64,000 nucleotides of DNA, from assembly GCA_009823395.1 (NCBI GenBank), contig CM020507.1:2277501-2341500 (forward strand), in the 5' to 3' direction. The notes under the pieces were generated by a model. The model was not told where the DNA came from and did not search any database. It saw nothing but the letters and a program-made list of their open reading frames with translations. This DNA is from Thamnaconus septentrionalis (taxonomy: Eukaryota; Chordata; Actinopteri; Tetraodontiformes; Monacanthidae). The translations under genes were made by a program, and so were the position numbers. Shown piece by piece: positions 50,151 through 63,136 of the stretch; within the stretch, counting starts at the first letter, position 1; every line of letters starts with the position of its first letter.

Positions 50151-53100
50151 CCAGAAGTGCGAGGCGACACGCGAGCGCGCGCGCCGCCCAGACCGCCGCG
50201 ATTGCTGATGGGGCTCCTCAGGAGGACTGTCACAGCGCATCTCTAAGCATGTTATTATCCGTCCCTGCAGAGGACTTAATGCAGTTTCTCCTCAGACCGT
50301 AAAAAAAAACACCAAAAAAACCCAGATCTTTCCACCGCCGATAATAATCATGTAAGCTGTCAGCAGCGCTTGTCTGTACAGCGGAGGAGTTCCAAAGTTT
50401 CCCTTCTAATTAATATCTAGACGGGAGAGTAAGCGAGCAGAGCACATTAAAAAGAAAAAAAAAATAATAATACAAAAAATAAAGGAGGCATTGAAAGTCA
50501 GAGTAAATACTCAGTAGTTCAAGTCTAACCCACATGGGATGGTTTCCCAGGTTGTTGGTACTTTAATCTTCAAAGTGTTAAAACAAAAAAGTCAAAGATT
50601 GCAAATGTTGAAAGATCAATTCAAAATCAGCCGTGGCTCCCAAAGCACGGGAGGCTTTTTTTTTTTTTTTTTTTTCCTTTCAGGATTTCATATGTTTTCA
50701 ATTGCATTTAATCTTGTTTGGTTGATAGTAATAATGAAATTACAACCAACCCCTTGGGGAGCAGGTGTGAGCAACTTCAGGTGCCTCGCCTGGATAGTGC
50801 TGTCTTGTTGTTTTAACACCATCGACCACTTCGGTGAAATAATGTTATTTATTAATTCAGACTGTCCGGAAAAGTGTTTTTTTTTTTTCTTCCTCACTTT
50901 GGCCAGCGTAGCGAATCTTCAACGGCTGTGTCAGAAGTCTGGCAGCAATTGCCGTTTTTTTTTTTTTACTGCAGGGGCCAACGCCGAGAGCTCCCTGGGT
51001 GGAAATTAAATTATCTGCAGCTTGGTGTAGGATGGTGTGTACAGGAGTCTCTCCTCAGAGACAGATTATAAAGTGTCTTGAAGGGAGCAATTAGACCCCG
51101 GCGTCTCCCATGTTAGAGGTGTCTTACGAGAGGCTGAGCCGCTGTCGGCGCGGCGGCGATCAAATAAAACCGGCGAAGGTCACACTTTACTCGCTGTTTG
51201 TCTTGCACTTCTTCGGGGACGGATAAATCACGCGGCGGCGGCGACTCGGCACTAATTACAATTAACGGCGGCGTTATTGCACAGATGAGCAGTGCAAGAC
51301 GTTAACGCACTAATGACAGTGCGAGCGCGCCTCCACCATACTGCACCAGTGTGTGCTGTACAGTAGGGCCTGCTAACAGATGGACGGGACTCGGGAGAAG
51401 ATTGCGCCGCATCCATCGTTCCCGGGCCATGAATAAATGATGCGCTGTGGCGCGAAGCACTGCAGAGGCCGCGTGGAGCCGCCGTGCACGCAGCAACGTA
51501 AACAAACTAGCCTGTGGTGTTGATTAAGTGGAGAGGGGAGTTGTTTCTCCGTAATTATAATCAAATTATATTGATTTTCATTAAATATACAGGAGGGCGG
51601 GGGGGCAATATAAAGACGTTAAAGATTCCATTATGCAAAATTCAATCAGACAGTAGTGTGTGTGTGTGTGCGTGTGTGTGTGTGTCTGTCCTGTCAGTGA
51701 AACCCCTCCCAGATATAAGACAAGGTCGTCCTTTACATGATGATTGATTGCCCTTTGTGATGTCAGAAAGTGGGCGGAGAACTCCCCCCAGGTCAGTCAC
51801 GGAAAAGACTGCCCCTCCGCCACACCGCCTTGTTTTGGTCCCTTTGCAAACCTTCAAATCAGTTTCAAGGAGAGGATGCAAACAGAGGGCTAACTACCGG
51901 TTTCAGCCAAGAAAGCGGTTTGTTGCTTCATAAGATTAACGTCAGTGAATTAATGAAGTGGCAAAAGAATCACTCTGTTGCATAAGTTGCCAAAAGGAAG
52001 TTTGTTTGCCTTAATATCAGAAATATTTTTTCGAAAAATACCAGAATGAAAAATTTGCAGTGCATAAACACAATTTCCAAATCATCAATTTCTACCCAAA
52101 TTCCACCAAAATGTCTCTCTTTCTCTTCACACTTTTTAAAAAAAAAAAAATAGTGGTATACTTAGAGTTAAACTTTTCCCAGGGATGGATGTTTGGCTTG
52201 CTGGCCTCAGTCTCTGTCTGCTGTCTGTGGTGGAGGGAAGGAGACAATAATCCTTAGCTTCCTTTTATCCCCCTAATCCCTCCTTTTCACAAATTCCTAT
52301 TCTCTGAGCATCCACCTGCTCGGGGCCCTGAGCCGCCTGCAAGCTGCACCAGTGTCCACCTGCCCCATGTGACTCTGACACACACACACACACACACACC
52401 CTGTCCACCTGATGCACAGCAGCACCTCCTGCTCTCCGGGCCTGCTGGCGCTCACTCTGCTTTCTGTCCCTGCTCTACAAACTCAACTATTGTCAAACAC
52501 AGTGAACATACGACATCCTGCATTAAAAAAAAAAAAAACAACGCATAAAAACAAAAACAAAGCATGAATCATGCATGCATTACAACCGTTATTGTTATTG
52601 TTATTGTTGTTTTTCTTTTTTTTTTTGTTGCCTGATATTTCAGTCGAACCGGGCTTGTTCCCTCTGGAGCTGTGAGCAGGTTGAAGTGCACTTTAAATAG
52701 GATCTGATTGATTGCCTGTTAAGTTGTAGTACTGAGGGGGCGATGTTTGAATGTTGAGTGCAGCTGAGGGGACTGTTTTCCGGGTAAACAAGGCCACTTG
52801 ACGCAAGACTAAAAATAGTCGCAGAGATGCAGAGGTATGAGGCGTCCTGATATTGAACCTGTGATGCAACCTCATGGTCTGGAAACATGTCCTAACCAAA
52901 GACCTCCATCTTGCTGAGCTCCAACTCAACCGCTTTCCTCGTCGGTCTTGGTATCGCAGGACCAATCAGAAGCTTTCAGGGAGACAAACGCAGGAAGCCA
53001 GGAGCTATAGAGCGAGCGGCCTGAGAAGGTCACAGTAAACAGCAAAAAAGAGAAATACAGGAAGTGAGTCTAAAGCCCAGGCTGCTGCTAATGGGATTAG

Positions 53101-53198
53101 CATAAAGGCTGCGGTTGCTGCTGTTTTATCACAACTGCAAGGCAAAGAGCGGCGCTGGAGGGTTTCCTTGGAGGAAAAGATGTTTTGGCTTTACTCCC

Positions 53199-53312
53199 CG
53201 GCACCAACCAAGACTTGTCAAGACATTATCAAGAGAGCACTGAGATCAAGACAAGGCCGAGACATCTGGGGTTCAAGACCAAGACCAGAACCAGACTTTA
53301 TATTTCAAAGAA
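53199..53312 (-). mobile_element. hAT-type element family, copy 5 (fragment)
   Basis: GACATTATCAAGAGAGCACT and GACATCTGGGGTTCAAGACC correspond to the right-end region of copies 1 and 3 in reverse orientation. Termini are eroded. Confidence 0.55.
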
Positions 53313-53516
53313 ATATGTACTGTATATATAGAATAACAAGAACTCAACAACAACTCTGCTCTCTGAGACCACCTTCCAAACACCTGTCAGGTCCAACAAA
53401 GACTCTTGTTGCAAGAATCTTGCTGTAAACAGAGGGCTAAATACGCTGTTTTCTGCCTGGATGTCGAAAGAGAAACACCTGCTGTCAGCCACCTTCCAGT
53501 TAGCACTCTGATTTCT

Positions 53517-53826
53517 AATAATAATAATAATAATAATGATGGATGGGATTTATATTATACTTTACATTGAACCCACTATTCATTCACACCACATTGACAC
53601 TGGTGGTGGTGGAGCTACATGTGTAGCCACAGCTGTCCTGGGGGCAGGCAGACTGACAGGAAGCATGGCAGCCAATCTGCACCAACCTGACCCTCCGACC
53701 GCCACCCAACAGCAATATGGGTTCAGTGTCTTGGCCCAAGGACACAACAACAGACTGGGATGGAGTGGGATTTGAACCGCCAACCGTTCGGTCATTGGAC
53801 AAGCCGCTCTACCCCCGGAGCTACAG
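53517..53826 (-). mobile_element. tRNA-derived SINE (V-SINE-like)
   Basis: Read on the minus strand it begins GTAGCTCCGGGGGTAGAGCG and carries the B-box GGTTCAAATCC about 50 bases later. A central GTCCTTGGGCCAAGACACTG block follows, and an ATT trinucleotide tail ends it (plus 53519-53537). The tRNA-like head with pol III A/B boxes, conserved centre and simple-repeat tail is the V-SINE layout. Confidence 0.75.
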
Positions 53827-54060
53827 TCAGTCGCACCAGTTTCTGGGTGCATAAAAGCATCACGGGGAGGAAATAAAACACACAGGCTGTGTTGTGTGGG
53901 CCAGCGCTTAAAAGAGGACGGCTGGAACAAACCTGATCGTAAACAAGACATTTCCTAATCCCAAAAGTGACTCAGCTGGAGGACTTCACTGCACGCCCCT
54001 CCCACTTTTCCGGCACATCGGGAGGAAACACGACTCCCGAGTGCAGCTGTGTGTGTGAAC

Positions 54061-54083
54061 CAGCCAGCCAGCCAGCCAACCAA

Positions 54084-54115
<32 letters not shown>
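54061..54115. repeat. (CAGC)n array
   Basis: About thirteen CAGC-type units with two CAAC interruptions. Confidence 0.9.
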
Positions 54116-54119
<4 letters not shown>

Positions 54120-56201
54120 CAGCTCCTGATACGTGCCACCACAGTTTCCAGGCCTCATGTCTGAGTTCCTGTTTTCACGACTCGCTGACTGGAGTTCCCG
54201 CTCTGGCTGTCTGTCTGTCCGTCTGTCCCCCACTTGCTTTGCTTTTTCATTTTTTTCTCCGTCCGTGTGAAACTGGCGAGCTTCCTGCTGTGGCTGGCCT
54301 CCTGCCAGACCCCCCCCGCCCCCAAACCCCAACCACTTGTCCAACCCCCTCCACCCCTCCATCCTGAGAGCAGCTCAGACGCACAAACGGAAATTTCCAC
54401 GGCCTGTGCCCCCCCACCCCACCTCACCCCTCCCCAACCCCCAACCCCCCCCCCCGTCCCACCCTGTCCGCTGACCCGCCATCGTAAACCCCTCCTCCCA
54501 CCCTGCCTTCAATCCACCGCCACTGGCCGCAGTGGGGGGGTGAAGTGCAGCTTGCCGGCGCTGAGAGAAGACACCCCCTCCAACACCACCACCCTACCCC
54601 ACCCCACCCGACCCGACCCCCACCACCACCCCCAGGCCTCCCCGTCTGGCATCTTCCCTCCTTGAGCTGAGAGCAGAAGAGCTCCAGAGTGCTGCACAGA
54701 ACACTGGCTAGAAGGAAGGTGGGGGAGGAGGGGAGGAGGAGGTGGGGGAGGAGGTGGTGGAGGTCGGGGGGGTCGTTCTCTATGACCAATTGACTGTCCT
54801 GCCACCTCCAAAGTGCCCTGAAGTGTGAGAGGGCTTGGAGGCTTGGCGCGGCGGTCGCTCCTCTGTGGAAGTGCAGTGGAGAGGAGGCGGAGGAGGAGGA
54901 GGAGGAGGAGGAGGAAGCTGGGAAGTCAGCTGTCCTCAGGGTAAATAATAATAATAATGATGGTGATAATAAAACCACGCCTCCTTCTTCCACCCTAGTT
55001 GTTAAAGTCTCGCCAGAGAGTTTCACCTTGACACCGAGAGGTCAAGAGAGGAGACGAGCTGAGCTGCAGTCGGCAAAAAAAGCAACAAAGATTAATGCGA
55101 TATTTACTCAACAAAGAGGGAAATAAAATAGTAAAAAATACTTCAAATTCTTCTTGGGGAGGAGGGGGAAATTCGCTGAAAGCCTTTTCTGAATAATTAG
55201 AGTCTCTCTGAAGGAAAAACAATGCTTGATTATTGATATATTATTACTATTATTTTAATGACTGTACTGAAGCAAAATTAAAAGACACTTGGATGGAAAA
55301 CATCAAGAGAGACAGTGAAACTTTGGGTTGAACTTTCGCGACAATTAAAGAGGTTCTGACGACCGAGCTTGGAATTTAACCACAAAGTCACTGTCACTTT
55401 GAACTGAGTAAAAGGATTTTTGATTTATTTCTTTATTATTTTTTAATTGAGTGCTTTCCTAATTCTAACAAACACATTCTCATCGCACGCCACCTCGTAA
55501 CTCCTTCTGAGCTTCCAATCTCTCTCAGTTTTCAGAGCGGGATGCACCGCAGACAACAATGCTGCCTGCAGAACGTGCACACGCACGCACATAAACACAC
55601 ACACACACACACAAGCGCACACGGATAGAACACACACACATTCCTGTGGGCCTGGCGTGGCGGTGGTGTTGGAGGGAGCTTAACCTCTGGAGCTCTGCAG
55701 GCTGTTTATTGTCTTCGTCCCCTTGGCTCAGTCCCTCCAAATTGCAGCCCTCACCCCGACCCCCCCTCTCCTCTAACGACACATAGTAAACATCAAGACC
55801 CTCTCAATCAATCCCAGAAAGACCCTTCAGCCACCCCTCCGCCTTTCCTTCCTCTCAAAAAAGAGTTATTGCTTAATGGACAACGTATGATGGTTTAAAG
55901 TGATTCCATCAATGTGAGCTTCGGTTTATGATAAAAGCCCCTTGACTTTGCAGTCGTTTATATTAATGGCGGCACTTTCAGATTAGCGCCGGGTGGAAAA
56001 AATAAAGTCCGCCGCCCCAAATTGCATTACGGAGGTTGTAATCGTCTGCGCCGGCCGCTGTTGTTGTGTAAACTGCAGGCTAATGGTTCAATACGGCTCT
56101 TTAATTGAATAATTAAAGTCCTCGTCGGCGTGTGGATGAGCGCGTTTGTCTCCCCCCTGTGCCGGCGAGGGGCAACTGATGGGAGTGCGTTACGTAATCC
56201 C

Positions 56202-56250
<49 letters not shown>
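56202..56250. repeat. (CTG)16 array
   Basis: A perfect CTG run in intergenic DNA, followed by a short AGATC repeat. Confidence 0.95.
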
Positions 56251-56252
<2 letters not shown>

Positions 56253-58524
56253 CGATTAAAACAGATCAGATCAGATCAAGACAGCCGACCGCCTTCAACT
56301 GTGGCCAACACAAACTGAAGGCGTCGTGTCACGGCTGCTTGAACGACTGACTCAGCACAGAGGGCAAAGGTTGAACAGGGAAGGAGATTGTAAAATAAAG
56401 AGTGTGATTGGGCCGAACCGTTTATCAATAGATCCACTTCAACCCGACTTTTCCCTATACAGAAGAGTGAATCTGGAACTTCCCCCTGTGAGCTCGGGCA
56501 AGTGAAGCAGAACCACTGCGGCCAGCCAGACGCTGTCGGTGAACTCCCCCCTCTGGGGTCACCAGTCTGTGGGAGCCAACTCGACCTCCGTCGTGGCGGC
56601 CCAACTCAAGGGCCCCCGAGGCTGCGAGTCCCTTCCTGACCCCTCCGAATCAACACAGCCCCCCCCAACAGCCCAACACCTGCTCATCCATCACGGCTGA
56701 CGTGTCGCTTCTCAGGTGGCGTGGGTTGGGGGCGCTCATCGGGTTCACCTATGGGCTGATTCCGGGCCTGGGGCCTTTGTTCTCCCTGTGTCTGCGTGTG
56801 TTCTCTCCAGGTTCTCCAGAATAATTGTTTTCGAGGGATTTTCGGGCCTTTAGTTAAGTCCATGACTTAAAAACAGCCTTTTTGGGGCCGCACGATCTTT
56901 TCGGCGGCAGTACCTAGAGTGGCCACTGGAAAGAGATCGCAAGGCCACCATATTGCCAGTCTGGTATCCAGCTCTTCTAAATACACCCATGTTTGATACT
57001 GCTGTTCTCCCCCTGAGAAACAAGCCGGAGCTGTGGAGAAGCATCACGACGGCGCCGCTGCATTGAAATGCCAGCCAGTCAAACGGATCTTCTTCATTTT
57101 TCCCGCCGTCCCCCCCCCCCCCCACCTCAGATCCATCGTGCGGAGAGCGAAGCGCCGCTCCTTCCTCTTCAGGCATTCAGACGCACTTCTTGTCTTCCAG
57201 TTTCCATGGCAGTCTGCCTCCGCCCCTCTGGAGACGTGATATTGATGATTGTGGCTCCGCCGACTCCTCCGCCCGCCAAGCTGCGAGCGGCGCACCAGCA
57301 CTCGTTTAGACGACAAGATTAGGATCTGAACCGTCGTTTAAAGAGCTAATCCCGCCACGACGCAGTGTGTGTGTGTGTGTTCTCTCTTTTATTGCAAGGC
57401 GCGTACTCCATTCCCCCCCCCCCTCCTCTTTTTCATGCAACAGGCTGAGGAAAAGAGGGGAAACACCCTGGACAGGTCACCAGCGCTGTTACACAATGCG
57501 GCGAGTTGAAAAACGGGACCGAGCGCACGCCCACGCCCACAGGGAATGCATGTGTTTCCTGGAATGTGGAGAGAGAGAAGGAGAGAGGGGGTTGGGGTGG
57601 CGGGGGAGCGGGCCCAGATTCAAACACTGCGGGACGCCTTTGCAACATGTGGTGTGTGTTTGGACTGCGTTGGGTGTAAAAGCTGCAAAACCCCGCTGAA
57701 AAATGCAAAATGCAGCCGAGTGCCGCACATTCTGCAGATGTGTGACCAGGATGATCAATGTGAAGCACATCTTCATATTTTAAGGATCCGTTTGGCTTTT
57801 ATATGTGGAGATATCAGATTGCACTACTATTATTATTTTGTATTTTTTTTCTCTCTTTTTCTTATTTTTTATTTTTTTAAAAGCATTCCTGTCTGAGCAG
57901 CAGCAAACGGTACAAAGACAAACGACTAGAGAGTGAAACACATTTTTCTACAGGATAGAAATTCAGCTCTCATGAGTATTTCAATTTAAAAATCTAAATC
58001 TAAACTGCACACAAATGATGCCACAACCCTGTCATCAGGTCCTCAGATTTTGTAAAACTCTCCTTGTCTGTCGATAGGTGGCGCAGTAAAGAGACACTCA
58101 AACTGCCACAGAGGACTATAGAACAGCTTTGTTTTGGCAGAAAATTCATCTGACAGGTCACCCCCTGCATCATGCACGTCTGATTTTACTCACTTGCTAT
58201 TCTGGGTTTCGAGTCAAAAAGAAACGCAAAGGCCTTCAGAACAAATCTGCCAGCCGCAAGTCAAACGGGTTCAGACTTGCTCGGATTCTTCTGCATGTCC
58301 TGCAGGGAACAGCAGCTCCTCCTTCCGCCGCCGGCCCCCGCTCAGGCCACCAGGAGGCCGTTTCCTCGGGAGCCGGAGCCCGTGGTGACAGGAGCAGGCG
58401 GCACCTGTCACCTGCAGCACTGCCAGCAACGGCAACGAGTCTCTTTAGCGCCCCCTGGTCTTAGTGGGCCGTAAATCTGGCAGCCCGGTGACACAGATGG
58501 GGAGGAGGTTCGTACTGACTCACA

Positions 58525-58770
58525 AGCAGCGTTTCCATGACCTCTAGAATCGCGCGAAACCTAAATGTGGCAATAAAAAAAACTGGCGGTGGAAACAGCT
58601 GCACTTGGAGAAACCTCTGAAATATGGCTAAAAGGTTTTGAGGCTCTCGTGAGGTGGTTTTTCACACGTATCCATCAAGAGGTATATTGCAAAAGTGTCA
58701 TGGAAACACTTTTTTCGCATTTGCACGTCAGCGGACGTGACGTACGAGCTCACAAGACCACTTCACTGAC
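58525..58770 (+). mobile_element. GCGTTTCCATGAC-type MITE, 3'-truncated copy
   Basis: Collinear with 35656-35890: AGCAGCGTTTCCATGACC, TGGCAATAAAAAAAACTGGC and GCACGTCAGCGGACGTGACG. The right terminus is missing. Confidence 0.7.
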
Positions 58771-58924
58771 CAGTGAAAGTGTGAAAAGTGGAAATATTTC
58801 ACTCCATGCCACAGTTCACTGGCATCACACAGCTCATTAAACGTATCCGCTCATTCTGAAACCACAATTCGTCGGTGAATTACTCAGTGACCCTCTCCCA
58901 AAAACGCCTTATTGGGTGTCCGCT

Positions 58925-59250
58925 AGGATGAAGCAAAGTTGTTTTTTGAAAATGTTTCAAAAATAGTAAGAAAATTATTAAAAGATACCTTGCTGAAAAG
59001 AGATGTTGCAGTTTTATTTAGAAGCAAGCTTGAATTAAAAATAATAATAATAATAATAATTTTCAGGTTGTTATTTTTCATTGATTCTGTTTTGTTGGTA
59101 TTTTTCATTGATACATAAAGTCTTGATGACGTCTGGTCTTGGTCTGGATGCTCTCTACTCTTGATAAAGTCTTGGTCTGGTCTTGGTCTGGATGCTCTCT
59201 ACTCTTGATGACGTCTTGGTCTGGGTCGGTGCCGTTTCGACTACAACACT
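58925..59250 (+). mobile_element. hAT-type element family, copy 6 (5'-truncated)
   Basis: Body AAAAGAGATGTTGCAGTTTT matches copies 2 and 3. The right terminus CTACAACACT (59241-59250) is intact. The GGTCTGGATGCTCTCTACTC block is tandemly duplicated near 59140-59210. Confidence 0.7.
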
Positions 59251-61329
59251 ACGTTTCCTGCTGCTCCGGTATACCAGAGCTCCTCATTCAAACGGCCGAC
59301 CATCCAGGCGTCTCGCTGCTGTTCTGAGGCAGCTGCAGGCTCTCCCGGCGCTTTTGTCTTCGGCCGTCCTCCCGCTGGCCGCCCCTGCGCGCCCTCTGCG
59401 CCTCCGAGCATCGATTACCGAGGCCTCGTGGCATCGGGCGCAGACGGGCGGGGGCACGATGCCACTCCGCCACTGCTAATTAACTAATTGAAAGAGCGGA
59501 GTGTGTAAAATGAGGGGGGAGTACAAATAGGCCAACGCGAGGGGCCTTTGTGGCGGCGAGGAGGAGGAGAGCTCGCTCATCCCTTTGGGAGAATGAGCCG
59601 TAAAATCGGGAGTACAGTGAGTGTGAAATCTCAGCCGTGACATTTGTCCACCAGATCAATGCTCTCTTATTACTGGCCGGCCAATAAAGTCTTGATTTAC
59701 GGCGGCTCTCTCGGACCCCCCTCCTCTCCCCCAGCCCTGGCCTGAGCCGGCCTGGTGGCTGGTTATGTGAATCCCATGAGGTCAAACTCATGGAGTCGTA
59801 AAGTGAGATGCAACATTGGTACAAAGCGGAGGAAGAGGAGCCCGGAGACGGAGGGAGGAGTGGGGGGGAAAAAAAAAAAAAAAAAGTTTTTTCTTGTTTC
59901 TCCTTCTCCAGCTGTCCGCCGGCTCCCTGTCCCATGGGGAGGGTGAGGGGTGAGGGGGGCTGAGGGGAGGGTGGCGGGGTTGCCACAGAGACAGGAGGCC
60001 ACATGTCTTGGGGGCGTCAGTGTTGGTCAAAGGAGACCATTGTTCCTGCGTTAAGCCGTCTTCACTGTGGCCGTCTGCCAGGGGTTGGGTGTGTGTGTGT
60101 GTGTGTGTTGGGGGTGGGGGGGGTTCACAGCCCTGACTGGCTCTCACACACACTGCACACTGAACACCAACCCCCCAGCAGCTTGTACAAAAGGTGCACA
60201 ACACATTGAATAATAATTTTTTGGAAGCTGGGCAGCTCCTCCTGAAGACCATCAGGACTCAGCGACACCAAGACAGGAAGGAAAAGTGACCGTCAAGCGG
60301 GAATTTGTAAAAGTATCTCCACTGCCGTCAAGCTGCATCAAGGTGCTTGACCCCAGACTGGCCACTAGATGGCACTGCTACCCCACCGTGGCCACCCGGT
60401 GGCGTTCTGCGAGTATCCGCATGATGCCGCCCATTAGTCTTGGGCTCCTGGGGGAGTCAAGGGGTGGCAATGGGGGGGGGCCTTGGCACGAGCAAGGAGC
60501 CGCAAAACCTCCGACGCCCTTCAGCCGAGTGACTTCGACTCGGTGTAAAGAGGAGTGAGTCAATTACAGGCTGATGGATAGATTACCGCCAGGCGTGCAT
60601 CATCCCAGGAGCCAATCCCGTGCCACCCCCACCTTCTTCTCCGCCCCCCACACCCCCACCCCGACATGAAGCAGGTTTGAAACTCAATTTGTTAGAGCTC
60701 GATGAAGCCGTGGGGGGGCGGGGCTCCATCTGCGAGCGATCGCAATCAGTGCATCGTTCTCCAAGTGACCACACAGCTGGTTGAGTCATCGGTTGGTTTA
60801 TTGGGACGAACGGTTCAGTTCTGATCTCCAGTGCTGAAGTCAAAACTGATCATCGCTGTGATTGGAAACAGTTCATTAAAAGCTGATGTTGCCGATCTGA
60901 CGGGAACTACACATGAACGCGTGATGATTAAAGGACGAGGAATAAAATAAAACATTAAAAAAAAAAAAAAACAGCAACCAACAACAACGACGACGACATT
61001 AAATTCCAGGAGAACAGACGAGAGTCAACGTGACGGAGGCTGAACATGAGCTGGAGCTTCTCTCCACCTGCTGGAAGCTCCTATTGATGCAGAGGAGCTG
61101 CGGCCAGAGAGTCCAGAGGGCCGAGACACCAAGTGATCACCAGTGGAGTGGCTGGGTATTGATCGGGGAGGTCAATGGAGATGATTGGGTTCTCAGGTTA
61201 TCGACCGGCGAGGTCGGCGGGTGGAAGTGGGCGGAGACAGATGAGCAATAGTCAGTTGTGATGATTCACCGGAGACTCGAAGCAGCAGCAGTGCGAAGCC
61301 GGCGAACACAAAGTCTGACGAGGCCCCTC

Positions 61330-62051
61330 TCAGACCGGCTGGCTGGAGCTGAGACGGCGCCCCCTGGTCCTCCGGCGGGGCTCTGCAGTGTGATCGGTGG
61401 GTGATGGAGGCAGCCAGGCCAGACCCTGACCACCACCGCCGCCACCGCCCTCGGCGCCGCTCCTGTTCCTCAGACTGCGCCGCACGGAGCGCCGGCCCTC
61501 GCCGCCGCCGCCGCCAGCCACCGGCCTGAAGACGTCCTCGCAGTCAAAGTCGGACTGCCAGGATGCTAGCCCCGCCTCCTTCCCCTCCTCCTGACTGCCA
61601 GAGCCCGATGAGACGCTGCGCCGCCGCTTCTCCTCCTCCTCCACCCTAATCTTCTTCTCTTCCACCTCACAGCTGCTCTGGTGCTCCACCGCCAGCTTCA
61701 GCTCCGACCTGTGCGTCGAGCTCCTCCGGCCTCTCTTGGTCTTCCTTGGAGCTGGAGACCTCAGAGCTGGAGAGCCAGAGTCAGACGTGGGTGCCTCCCA
61801 GCCTCCCTCCGAGCCCGCACGCCGTCCTGCAGCTGGCGCCGTCGCAGCATCGCAGCTGCCGGCTTCTACTTCCTGTCTGGTCTCAGTCATGGTCTCAGGT
61901 GTTTCCCCGTCCCGCTCCGCAGGTGTGGACTCTTCACGGCACTCTGCTGACTCATCAACGACCTCCTGCTCCAGCAGACCGCTTGCCTCCGTCGTGGGAA
62001 CTTCACCTTCTGAGGGACTTTCCCGGACCTTTTCTAGCGTCACCTCAGAGC
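61330..62051 (-). CDS. C-terminal exon of a basic, Repo-Man/Ki-67-like protein
   Basis: Acceptor CCGTCCGCAG, phase 1 entry (G|GC), 239 further codons, TGA at plus 61330-61332. The sequence is acidic first (repeated Glu-rich segments), then basic. RKTKRGRRSSTHRSELKL, FDCEDVFRPV, RRSVRRSLRNRSGAE, GLAWLPPSPTD and PRRRTRGRR are visible. The RRS-R-R...AEGLAWL pattern recalls repeats in the chromatin-associated PP1-binding proteins CDCA2 (Repo-Man) and Ki-67, but I cannot confirm this from the C-terminus alone. The gene is on the same strand as kat6a, and its 5' part lies beyond the right edge. The identity is a suggestion; the exon pair is well supported. Confidence 0.65.
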
Positions 62052-62191
62052 CTGCGGACGGGAGGGGGTGAGGTCCACAGTTAGCTTCAACACCATTCAG
62101 TGGAAACACCTGCAAATCGCATTTGTACTTGGTGGAAATTTTAGAAATATTGCTTTCATTTTGCGGAAAACTGTCAACACTGTCACCAACA

Positions 62192-62904
62192 TAGGGCTGA
62201 ATGATTATGGAAAATAATCTAATTGCGATTTTTTCCCTCAATATTGCGATTGCGATTTAATTTGCGGTTTGTTTTTTTATTTATCTTTCTCTCATGTATT
62301 TTTCCACCAACAAAAAAATGATATGTATTATAACAAACATCAAATTTACTTTTTTTTATAGGCTAGGCTAATGTTAAGCATGAATTAATATGAAAGAGCC
62401 TTTATTTGTCTACTAGTGTTTTTGTTTTGTTTTTTGCAAGACATTTTAATCGGGCTTAGAATGATTTGGTTTAAGTCCACACAAAGCACAAAACAGCGAC
62501 AGCTTCATTCAACCGATGCTAACACGCTAGCAGCGTTAAAACCGCTATAAGGTGCGAAGTTATGAGGCAGCGGTTCACTGCCAGCGAACACAACTCCGAC
62601 TGTTGTGGTCCTTGGTGCTTCCGTAGTTCGTTCGGCATTTCTTTCTTCTTTTTTTTTTTCAATCTCTCCCGACAGTGTTTTGCTAAACTACGGCCACCAG
62701 TTGGTGGCAACCAGGAAGACCTTCCAGTCCGTCCAGCTCGTGGCAGCATCGACTCCTCCCGCTACCTGCTTGGCTTCGCTACGTGCCGCTCGCAAGTCAC
62801 GTGACCGGAACTCGCGTCAATCAAATCGCAGTCTTTGCGGTTAGAAAATCTTGTTTTGTCCTATCGCGATGTTAATCGCAAATGCCATTTATCGTTCAGC
62901 CCTA
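62192..62904. mobile_element. non-autonomous hAT element with perfect 8-bp target duplication
   Basis: The left end TAGGGCTGAATGAT and the right end ATCGTTCAGCCCTA are inverted repeats with one mismatch. CACCAACA flanks both sides (62184-62191 and 62905-62912). Subterminal GCGATT/AATCGC motifs are repeated near both ends. The 713-base body has no transposase. It sits in the intron between the two right-edge exons. Confidence 0.9.
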
Positions 62905-63136
62905 CACCAACATCAACTATGGAAGTCAGTTTTGGGCCCACATGACGGTAAGAACAAGCAAAGCATAGATAAAAACAACATCACGTATAAAAACAAGTCA
63001 TAATAAATATGATTGTGGCTGCAAACATTTAAGAATGGTGCAAAAACGTGCGACTGGAGAGCAGAGGGTGATGGGGGTGTGATGTTACACTCTGTAGTGT
63101 GTGTGTGTTCTGAAGCAGCTGGACTGGGTGGTTCAC

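Larger units (their letters stand above)
49835..61329. other. intergenic region, kat6a to the right-edge gene
   Basis: No exon was recognised on either strand. It holds a GA array (50104-50148), truncated hAT-family copies (53199-53312, 58925-59250), a tRNA-headed SINE (53517-53826), CAGC (54061-54115) and CTG (56202-56250) arrays, a MITE fragment (58525-58770) and unique blocks with many TAATTA-type motifs (51060-51560, 55860-56130, 59440-59700). Confidence 0.55.
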
